This document shows positions 6,968 to 13,151 of a stretch of 15,368 nucleotides of DNA, piece by piece. The translations under genes and the position numbers were made by a program. The DNA is from Kiritimatiellia bacterium (GTDB lineage: Bacteria; Verrucomicrobiota; Kiritimatiellia; RFP12; UBA1067). The DNA lies in contig CAAGNL010000437.1 of NCBI GenBank assembly GCA_900771305.1, positions 1-15,368 of the forward strand, given 5' to 3'. The notes under the pieces are model-generated. The model worked only from the letters and a program-made list of their open reading frames with translations. It made no database searches and had not been told where the DNA came from. Position 1 is the stretch's first letter; each line of letters starts with the position of its first letter.

Positions 6968-6978
6968 TGTTATAGAAT
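6968..6978 (+). promoter_or_regulatory. Candidate internal extended -10 promoter for ACT-thrC
   Basis: TG at 6968-6969 precedes TATAGA at 6971-6976 with one base between, an extended -10 with a weaker hexamer; TAGAAT at 6973-6978 is an alternative register. It lies in the 55 bp gap between the CoA ligase stop and the ACT gene, the only real gap in this operon. A leader of about 25 nt with a good Shine-Dalgarno follows. Confidence 0.4.
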
Positions 6979-7008
6979 TGTTTGAGTAAACAACAAAGGA
7001 ATCTTCTC

Positions 7009-7446
7009 ATGACCATCAACCAGATTTCCGTCTTCCTCGAAAACAAGGTCGGTCAGCTTGCGCAGGTCTGCAAGGTCCTCGCGGACAATGGCGTCTCCCT
7101 CGTCACGCTCTCGCTCGCCGAGACGCAGGACTTCGGTATCGCCCGCCTCATCGTGGACAACCACGAAAAGGCCGAGACCGTGCTCCGCACGAACAAGTTC
7201 CTCGTGAAGACGACACCCGTCATCGCCGTCACGGTGCCGGATCGTCCGGGTGGTATGGCGCAGGTCGTCTCGACACTCTCCGAAAAGGGATGCGACATCG
7301 AGTACTCCTACGCTTTTGCCTCCAGCAACAACGAGCAGGCCGTGCTCGTGTTCCGCTTCAAGAATGAAGACCTGTCCAAGGCAGTCCTGACCGAGGCGGG
7401 CTTCACCACCATCTCTGAAAACCAGCTGCAAGAGGCCGTCAAGTAA
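7009..7446 (+). CDS. Double ACT-domain regulatory protein
   Basis: A 145-residue protein made of two ACT domains. The first, residues 1-65, opens MTINQISVFLENKVGQLAQV and contains LSLAETQDFGIARLIVD. The second, about 68-145, opens AVTVPDRPGGMAQVV and contains GCDIEYSYAFAS. The G-x-L/M-A-x-V loops are where ACT domains bind amino acids. The ATG at 7009 is preferred because AAAGGA lies eight bases upstream and it starts at the domain's first strand; an in-frame TTG at 6982 would add nine unlikely residues. Stand-alone proteins of this type (COG4747 style) commonly sit beside PaaK-type ligases, as here. It probably senses an amino acid, aromatic or threonine, but the ligand and target are unknown. 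Threonine synthase follows after one base. Confidence 0.88.
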   Translation: MTINQISVFLENKVGQLAQVCKVLADNGVSLVTLSLAETQDFGIARLIVDNHEKAETVLRTNKFLVKTTPVIAVTVPDRPGGMAQVVSTLSEKGCDIEYSYAFASSNNEQAVLVFRFKNEDLSKAVLTEAGFTTISENQLQEAVK

Positions 7447-7447
7447 A

Positions 7448-8839
7448 ATGAAATTCACCAGTACCCGTTCCGCATCCGAAAACAACTCCCTTCCCTGCGT
7501 CCTCCGCGGCCTCGCCCCGGATGGCGGACTTTTCGTCCCTCGCACCGTCGGAAAGGTCGACGTGAGCACGTGCGCAACGCTGGAAGGCGCGGAACGTATC
7601 GCCCTCGGCGCCATCTTTGACGACATTCCGGAAAGCGTCCGCGAGGACGCCATCCGGAACCTGCTCGCCAAGTTCCCCGCGAAGGATCCGATCCCCCTCG
7701 TGGACGCCGACGGTTTCAAGATTCTCGAACTGTTCCAGGGCCCGACCGGCGCGTTCAAGGACGTCGCCCTTTCGGTCCTGCCCGTCCTGATGGTCGCAGC
7801 CGCCGAAGGCAAGCGTGTGCTCATCCTTACAGCGACGTCGGGTGACACCGGCTCCGCCGCCATGGCGGGCTTTGCCGACGTTCCCGGAATCGAAATCGCC
7901 GTGTTCTTCCCGAACACCGGCACTTCGCGCATCCAGCGACTTCAGATGACGACCCCGGCCGCGAAGAATGTGCATGGCATCGCCATCCGCGGAAACTTCG
8001 ACGACGCCCAGGCCGCCGTGAAGCGGATCTTCTCCGATCCCGCGATCCGCGCGCAGGCCGAACAGGCAGGCATCACGCTCTCCTCGGCGAACTCGATCAA
8101 CATCGGCCGTCTCGTGCCGCAGATCGGCTACTATCTGCTCTCCGCGGCGCAGCTCGGCAAAGAGTTCGACGTTGTCGTCCCCTCGGGAAACTTCGGCAAC
8201 ATCCTCGCCGCCTACTACGCGAAGCTGATGGGCGCACCCATCCGCAAGTTCGTCTGCGCGTCGAACATCAACGACGTGCTCACGCGCTTCATCAACACGG
8301 GTGTCTACGACCCAGGCGATAAGTTCACCGTCACGAACTCGCCGTCCATGGACATCCGCAAGTCCTCCAACGTGGAACGTCTCCTGTGGCTCATCAACGG
8401 CGGTCTCGAGGACCCCGTCGCCGCCGCGGCCGAGACGAAGCGCCTGATGGATGACTTCGCCGCCACCGGCAAGTATGCGCTGAACGATGCAGCCAAGGCC
8501 CGTCTCCAGGCGGATTTCGTCGGCGCCTTCGCGACGCCGGAGGAAACAGAGGCCGAGATGCGCCTGATGCATGACAACTGCGGCTATGTGCTCGATCCTC
8601 ACACTGCGGTCGCCACGGCCGTGGCACGCAAGCTGGGTTATCCGAAGGACGGCACGCCGTGCGTCATCGCCGCGACGGCCACCCCCTACAAGTTCCCGGA
8701 GACCTGCCAGCGAGCATTCGGCAAGGACGTGCTGGACAATCCTCCGGCTTCGTTCATGGCTCTGGAGAAGGCCCCGATCACGCAGACGCTCGTCGTCGAC
8801 GTGGACGGAATCGACCAGTCCGTGAAGGACCTGTTCTAA
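7448..8839 (+). CDS. thrC: Threonine synthase
   Basis: A 463-residue fold-type II PLP enzyme of the long ThrC class, slightly longer than the E. coli enzyme. The N-terminal block LRGLAPDGGLFVPR (19-32) is characteristic. LFQGPTGAFKDVAL at 95-108 carries the PLP lysine K104. TATSGDTGSAA at 128-138, FFPNTGTSRIQRLQM, SANSINIGRLVPQIGYY and PSGNFGN follow in family order. It converts O-phosphohomoserine to threonine in the cytoplasm. The start follows the ACT stop by one base with only a weak upstream AGAGG, so it is co-transcribed and probably coupled. No homoserine dehydrogenase or classical homoserine kinase is in the window. The stop codon overlaps the stop of the opposing M28 gene, so the transcript must run into that gene's antisense. 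Confidence 0.95.
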   Translation: MKFTSTRSASENNSLPCVLRGLAPDGGLFVPRTVGKVDVSTCATLEGAERIALGAIFDDIPESVREDAIRNLLAKFPAKDPIPLVDADGFKILELFQGPTGAFKDVALSVLPVLMVAAAEGKRVLILTATSGDTGSAAMAGFADVPGIEIAVFFPNTGTSRIQRLQMTTPAAKNVHGIAIRGNFDDAQAAVKRIFSDPAIRAQAEQAGITLSSANSINIGRLVPQIGYYLLSAAQLGKEFDVVVPSGNFGNILAAYYAKLMGAPIRKFVCASNINDVLTRFINTGVYDPGDKFTVTNSPSMDIRKSSNVERLLWLINGGLEDPVAAAAETKRLMDDFAATGKYALNDAAKARLQADFVGAFATPEETEAEMRLMHDNCGYVLDPHTAVATAVARKLGYPKDGTPCVIAATATPYKFPETCQRAFGKDVLDNPPASFMALEKAPITQTLVVDVDGIDQSVKDLF

Positions 8840-9738
8840 CGGCTGACGATCAGGTTCAACAGCTCGGAAACGAGCTTTCCGGAGGCGAGGAGACTCGCCT
8901 CCGAAATTTTATCCATCGTATCCTTCGGCGTGTGCCAGTAGTCATTCTTTCCACGCCTGCTGCCGTAGTCGAAGTCGATGATGTCGATGGCGGGATAGCC
9001 CGCCTCAAAGAAAGCGGAATGGTCATCCTTCACGGTAATGGAGTCACGCAAGGACACCTTGTCCGCAACCCCGGCATTCTTCGCCGCCTGCATCACCTGA
9101 CGACGCAGCGAAGGCGTCGAGTTCCAGGGGATCTCGATGTTCAGGTCCCGGTCTCCAAGCATGTCAAGGCAGATGACGGCCTTTACCGTGCGCCGCTTCT
9201 CGCGGACCATCTTCAGGAGACGCTTCGAACCCTGGAATCCGTCACGCGGCATATAGGCAATCCGACATTCCTCCGCGTCAGTCCAGGCGAGCATGATGTT
9301 GTCGCGGGCGCGTCCTGCACGCTTGATTGCCCCTGCCAAGGCCACGAGGAGACCTGAGGTGGACGCTCCATCATTCGCGCCCTCAAACCCTTTGGCAACT
9401 TTCGGGGCCGTATCGAAGTGAGACATCAGGATGATCCAGGGGGCATCTGGATTCTCACCGGGGATGTCCAGCAGGACGTTTGCGAAATCATGGACCTCGT
9501 CGTAGATGTTGTCGCGGAACCGGTCCACCAACGCCATCGCTCCCGCACGGATGCTCAACCAGATCGCGGCACGAATCGCTCCCTGCGTTCCTGCATGTCG
9601 CGGCGTGCAGTCCTTCACCAACCCCGCCGCCGTGTCATACGCAAGCTTCGCATCGGCTTCGGTGAAGGAAATGGCGGCTCCCATCACGGACGCGCCCATC
9701 AGCAACGCACCCAGCGCGACTAGACCCTTCAAACCCAT
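8836..9738 (-). CDS. Secreted M28-family zinc peptidase / glutaminyl-cyclase-like protein
   Basis: A 300-residue protein with an N-terminal signal-like hydrophobic segment (residues 2-23, ending near MGAAISF). All M28 ligands are visible: SHFDT at 106-110 (H107, D109), ANDGAS at 121-126 (bridging D123), DAEE at 154-157 (catalytic E156, ligand E157), LDMLGDRDL at 191-199 (D192), and YWHTPKDT at 267-274 (H269). KDDHSAF at 237-243 and the overall size resemble glutaminyl-peptide cyclotransferase-like members as well as aminopeptidases; I cannot separate the two. It would act outside the cytoplasm. The ATG at 9738 is chosen because AAGG lies eight bases upstream and the signal then starts cleanly; a GTG at 9756 or ATG at 9744 is possible. 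It follows parB across a heptamer-repeat spacer. Confidence 0.85.
   Translation of the reverse strand: MGLKGLVALGALLMGASVMGAAISFTEADAKLAYDTAAGLVKDCTPRHAGTQGAIRAAIWLSIRAGAMALVDRFRDNIYDEVHDFANVLLDIPGENPDAPWIILMSHFDTAPKVAKGFEGANDGASTSGLLVALAGAIKRAGRARDNIMLAWTDAEECRIAYMPRDGFQGSKRLLKMVREKRRTVKAVICLDMLGDRDLNIEIPWNSTPSLRRQVMQAAKNAGVADKVSLRDSITVKDDHSAFFEAGYPAIDIIDFDYGSRRGKNDYWHTPKDTMDKISEASLLASGKLVSELLNLIVSR
8880..8912 (+). terminator. Intrinsic terminator for the thrC operon, inside the opposing M28 gene
   Basis: A perfect 10 bp stem, CGGAGGCGAG (8880-8889) and CTCGCCTCCG (8894-8903), encloses the tetraloop GAGA and is followed on the plus strand by AAATTTTAT. It starts 41 nt past the thrC stop. 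On the other strand the same bases encode residues near DKISEASLLASGK of the M28 protein. The T-run is short and interrupted by AAA, so efficiency is uncertain. Confidence 0.6.
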
Positions 9739-9741
9739 ATC

Positions 9742-9790
9742 CATAACCTTGAACACTAAACCCAGGACATGGAACTCAGAACTTCGAACC
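9742..9790. repeat. Seven degenerate tandem heptamers between parB and the M28 gene
   Basis: On the plus strand seven successive 7-base units fill the spacer. All seven have AC at unit positions 5-6, six have AAC at positions 4-6, and the consensus is YNGAACH. Examples are TTGAACA, TGGAACT and TCGAACC. The units just outside on both sides do not match. It occupies nearly the whole space between the M28 ATG (9738) and the parB stop (9795). Confidence 0.6.
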
Positions 9791-9794
9791 GTCT

Positions 9795-10913
9795 TTAGTC
9801 CATCTTCACGCCAAGCATCGTGAGAATGCGGTCGAGATCGTCGTTGTCGATGAAGTCAATCTCAAGGACGCCCTTCACATGCTTGCCATTCGCATGCGTC
9901 ATGCCGCTCGTCAGACGAACCGCGCAGCCGAGATGCTTGTGGATCTCCTCGCTCAACTGACGGCAGTAGTTCTCGGGAATATCGGGAATCCCCGCCTTGC
10001 GCTCGACGACAGGTGCGTGGAGCCTCGCCACGCGACGCTCAAGCTCGCGCACCGTGATGCCGGGAATCGGACGCCCCGTACGCGGATCGGCATACGTGAC
10101 GCAGGCATCCGCGAGCTCGCGGACCTCGGCAGGATTGTTGTACTTGGAAAGTACGCCCTGAAGCACTTTTGCGTGACCCAGCGTAATCGCACCACGGCGC
10201 ACGTAGTCGCGAACTTCCACAGGAAGTTCGAGCAGTCCAACCAGGTTGGCGACGGAAGAACGGTTCTTCTTGCCGACACGGCGCGCGACTTCATCATATG
10301 TAAGGTTGAAGCGCGTCTTGAGCGACTGATATCCCTCCGCCTCCTCAATGGGATTGAGGTTGTCGCGCTGCAGGTTCTCCGTGATCGACATCACGGCTGC
10401 GACATCGTCCTCGACCTGATGGAGCACAACGGGGACCAGCTTCAGTCCCGCCTCGATCGAGGCGCGCTGACGGCGTTCGCCGCAGATGAGCTCGAGCTTT
10501 CCATCCGCACGACGACGGCAGGTCAACGGCTGGATGACGCCATTCTCGCGAATGGACTCGACAAGGTCGTCCAACTCCTCGCGACGGAACTCCGTACGCG
10601 GCTGGAACGGACAGCGCTCGATGTCCTGCGGCGGAACCTGAAGGACCTTCTCTGTTTCAGGAACCACCTCGGCGACAGACTGGGACACAATCGGCGTCAC
10701 CGAGGCAACAGTCTGCACCACAGGCGCAACCGCCACCGGCGGAACCGTCGGCGTGATGAGGGAATCAAGACCTCCGCCAAGGCCACGGCCGACATGACCA
10801 AGACCACCATGCTTCTGCTGGCTCTTCATCGCCGAGCGAGTCAACGGCTTGGGTCCGGCGGCCTTTTTGAGAAAAGGATTCGCAGGCTTGTCGGATTTCT
10901 TGGCAGCACTCAT
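9795..10913 (-). CDS. parB: Chromosome partitioning protein ParB
   Basis: A 372-residue ParB/Spo0J. The N-terminus has the common GRGLGGGLDSLI piece at 42-53, then a Val/Pro-rich linker at 54-92. The ParB/Srx CTPase domain follows: PFQPRTEFRREELDDLVESI at 102-121, CGERRQRA at 144-151 (GERR CTP-binding motif) and ENLQRDNLNPIEEAEGY at 179-195. A helix-turn-helix lies at about 203-230 (LTYDEVARRVGKKNRSSVANL), and the C-terminal dimerisation segment at 345-372. ParB clamps onto parS DNA and works with the ParA ATPase in chromosome segregation. ParA is not adjacent on either side, and no parS-like site was found in the window. A promoter lies about 55 bases upstream, and GGGGAAG precedes the ATG by five bases. 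Confidence 0.95.
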   Translation of the reverse strand: MSAAKKSDKPANPFLKKAAGPKPLTRSAMKSQQKHGGLGHVGRGLGGGLDSLITPTVPPVAVAPVVQTVASVTPIVSQSVAEVVPETEKVLQVPPQDIERCPFQPRTEFRREELDDLVESIRENGVIQPLTCRRRADGKLELICGERRQRASIEAGLKLVPVVLHQVEDDVAAVMSITENLQRDNLNPIEEAEGYQSLKTRFNLTYDEVARRVGKKNRSSVANLVGLLELPVEVRDYVRRGAITLGHAKVLQGVLSKYNNPAEVRELADACVTYADPRTGRPIPGITVRELERRVARLHAPVVERKAGIPDIPENYCRQLSEEIHKHLGCAVRLTSGMTHANGKHVKGVLEIDFIDNDDLDRILTMLGVKMD

Positions 10914-10953
10914 TTATACTTCCCCGAGAATTTGAAATCTTTACTCTTCTGAT

Positions 10954-11052
10954 TCACGAACAGCGTATTGTATCATAGCCGAACCACATCGGCAATGCCC
11001 CGACATCAGTCTCGGCGGGAAAGACGACGCGGAAACCGATGGAAGGTGTGGC
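10954..11052 (-). pseudogene. Possible remnant of a formylglycine-generating-enzyme (SUMF1) domain C-terminus
   Basis: Directly after the stop of the LVIVD gene, in the same frame, the minus strand stays open for 32 codons to a TGA at 10956-10954. The first part reads SIGFRVVFPAE, which resembles the GFRVV end typical of FGE-sulfatase/SUMF1 domains. There is no start codon before it, so this is either a relic of a lost gene end or an unusual read-through extension. The match is short, so this is tentative. Confidence 0.35.
10967..10975 (-). promoter_or_regulatory. Extended -10 promoter for parB
   Basis: The minus strand reads TGATACAAT (TG 10975-10974, TACAAT 10972-10967), an extended -10 with one mismatch to TATAAT. 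The leader to the ATG at 10913 is about 45 nt, AT-rich, and ends with a GGGGAAG ribosome binding site. No clear -35 is seen. Confidence 0.5.
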
Positions 11053-13143
11053 TTATTTCTGCATCAGAACGCCCTGGTGTCCGCAGGGGACAATGATCTT
11101 TCCCTTGTAAAAAGCCGCGATGTCGGGATTTCCCGAGACGGTCCACTGATTCAGGAACTTCGGCTTTTCAGGATTTGCGAAGTCCCAGAGTCCAATCGTG
11201 CGCCTGATGCGGCAGGTGAGCACGACCAGTCCTTCCGGCGAGACGCGCGGAATGCCATTCATCCTCTTGCCGGGGAATTTCTTCGTCGTCCACTTGGCGC
11301 CATCGGCGGGATCGCATTCGCCCGGCTTGAGGAAGAGATAATTATCGCCGCAGGTGGCCAGGGCGAGGTCGTCGGAGAACCGACAGATGCCATTCGAAAG
11401 GTAGATGCGGTTGTTCTCGGTGGAAATCACCTTGTATGGCGGCGGCGTGTTCAGATCGAACCAGCGAAGGTAGGAATTGGCCGAGTTGAAAGCAAGCCAA
11501 CGGCCTCCGCCGATCGCCTGGTCCATCAGGTACTTGTCCCATCCCGGACACCCCGACACCGTGCCCAATGGTCTCTCGGCCTGGATATTGTCATCGGCAT
11601 ACAGCCAGGCGCCGTTGCGGCGGGTCGACAGCGCAACCAGACCAGGTTTCGGCTTCCAGACCCAGATGGCGGGGTCCTTCTTGTCGTCAATCCACTTCCT
11701 GCGTGAAATCTCACGGAAGGATGTACCTGCGGCATCCATTTCATAGACGGCCCAGCCTTCGCGACCCTCCGCCGTGTAAAGGCGATTACCGTCGACCTGG
11801 ACATCGAACACGCGTTCGCGCCCCACGAGTTCGCCAATCTTCTGGAATCCACCTTCGGAACGGATCTTCAGGATGTGGAGCCCCGCGTCGCCACAGGCCG
11901 CATAGACGAGATCATCCTTCAGCGCGACCCCACGCGCCTGACCAGGCCTGGCAGGATGCCACACATGAAAGGCCGCATCGTCCGTCGGATAAGGTTCCCG
12001 ATAATCGTGATTGATCGGCGCCGCCCCCTGACGGAACGTCTCCTTGGCGGCAAACTTGGCGGGAATCGCGAGCACGCCGCACCCCTGCCCGGCAACGTAG
12101 ACACAGCCATCGCCCACGGCAATGGAGCCAATACAGCAGCTTGGCCATTGTGTTTTTCCTTCAACGGGGAACACCCAACGATCCAGCACCTTCGGTTTTG
12201 CCGGATTGGAACAATCGACCGCGAAGATGCCATTGTGCGTCTGAGCGGCGAAGACGACATCCGAATTCGCGCTCGTACGGGGCGTCCACATGTCGAGACC
12301 ACGCGCGTAGAACGGCGGATAGTCGACGCGCCCGACACGTTGTGGATCCGCAGGGTTGGAGATGTCAAAGACATCAAGACCGTGCCCACAGCCCGAACCA
12401 GCGTCGAGCTTTCCGAACTTGCGGATCTCCGGCGTGTCGACTGGCTTGTAGGTCAGCGTCGAATAGTCGCGGTTCTTGGCGTGATGCCCCGTGGCCGCGT
12501 AGAGGTACTTTCCTTTCATCCATACGCCATCGCCATACCCCCAGAGCGGCACATACGCGACCTGACGAATGTTCTTCATGTCGCGCGCATCGAAGACGGT
12601 GAGACGACCGGTGCCCCAGTCACCGGAATAAACATAGCCATCGCGATACTTGACGCTCTGGCTCTCGTCGGTCTTCCGCATCGCGATATGCGCGGGATGG
12701 TCGGGGTCTGAAACGTCGATGAACTCCACACCGTTCTGCCGCTGGCCAAGGAATGCGACATTGCCGGCGACATCGACGCCCGTCGCAAGTTCACAGCAGT
12801 CGAAGCGGGACCGAATGCGCGGCTTCGCGGGATTGGTCGCATCAACGATCCAGAACCCAGACTCGCGCGTCGCGACGTAGGCCATTCCGTTTTGGCTGGC
12901 GATCTGGCGGACTCCGCCAAAACCCGAAACCATTCCGAGTTTGCGGGGCTTGAGCGGATTCTTCACGCTGTAGACGACGATGCGCTGACCACAGCCCGCG
13001 TAGAGGAGATCCCCCTCCAGACTCAGCGCCATCGCCATTTCACCACATCCATCCAATTTCACGGGCGTTCCGAAGACTTCGCCGGCAAGAGCACGTCCGC
13101 ACAGCGAGGAACAGATGGAGAGCGCAAGAAGAATCCGCTTCAT
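11053..13143 (-). CDS. Secreted LVIVD-repeat beta-propeller protein
   Basis: A 696-residue protein with a signal peptide, MKRILLALSICSSLCGRALA, likely cleaved near residue 20. It carries repeated LVIVD-type units, each a hydrophobic strand followed by D-x-x-N/D-P-x-x-P: GFWIVDATNPAKP (96-108), GVEFIDVSDPDHP (138-150), LDVFDISNPADP (256-267), IFAVDCSNPAKP (306-317) and IGLWDFANPEKP (650-661). Looser repeats lie between about 400 and 610. This suggests one or two beta-propellers exposed outside the cytoplasm. LVIVD proteins are assigned surface binding roles, but no ligand can be named. Several Cys pairs (C116/C117, C336/C337) could form disulfides. The gene starts 8 nt after the isomerase-like gene, whose last codons supply a GGAAG ribosome binding site, so the two form an operon. 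Confidence 0.85.
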   Translation of the reverse strand: MKRILLALSICSSLCGRALAGEVFGTPVKLDGCGEMAMALSLEGDLLYAGCGQRIVVYSVKNPLKPRKLGMVSGFGGVRQIASQNGMAYVATRESGFWIVDATNPAKPRIRSRFDCCELATGVDVAGNVAFLGQRQNGVEFIDVSDPDHPAHIAMRKTDESQSVKYRDGYVYSGDWGTGRLTVFDARDMKNIRQVAYVPLWGYGDGVWMKGKYLYAATGHHAKNRDYSTLTYKPVDTPEIRKFGKLDAGSGCGHGLDVFDISNPADPQRVGRVDYPPFYARGLDMWTPRTSANSDVVFAAQTHNGIFAVDCSNPAKPKVLDRWVFPVEGKTQWPSCCIGSIAVGDGCVYVAGQGCGVLAIPAKFAAKETFRQGAAPINHDYREPYPTDDAAFHVWHPARPGQARGVALKDDLVYAACGDAGLHILKIRSEGGFQKIGELVGRERVFDVQVDGNRLYTAEGREGWAVYEMDAAGTSFREISRRKWIDDKKDPAIWVWKPKPGLVALSTRRNGAWLYADDNIQAERPLGTVSGCPGWDKYLMDQAIGGGRWLAFNSANSYLRWFDLNTPPPYKVISTENNRIYLSNGICRFSDDLALATCGDNYLFLKPGECDPADGAKWTTKKFPGKRMNGIPRVSPEGLVVLTCRIRRTIGLWDFANPEKPKFLNQWTVSGNPDIAAFYKGKIIVPCGHQGVLMQK

Positions 13144-13151
13144 TCAGAAGC

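Noticed and set aside
5541..7046. 501-codon open frame on the minus strand, longer than the CoA ligase it opposes
   Set aside because: It spans three genes on the other strand. Its composition (VDDVRRDAGD, HRRAE types) mirrors the codon bias of the ligase, and it has no domain motif.
7439..8602. 387-codon minus-strand frame opposite thrC
   Set aside because: Shadow of thrC; low-complexity Arg/Gly/Glu/Val composition and no recognisable family.
9879..10952. 357-codon plus-strand frame opposite parB
   Set aside because: Shadow of parB, which has intact GERR and HTH motifs; the antisense product is Arg/His/Leu-rich without domains.
11875..12711. 278-codon plus-strand frame opposite the LVIVD gene
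   Set aside because: The minus-strand product has a signal peptide and repeated propeller motifs; the plus-strand frame is a by-product.
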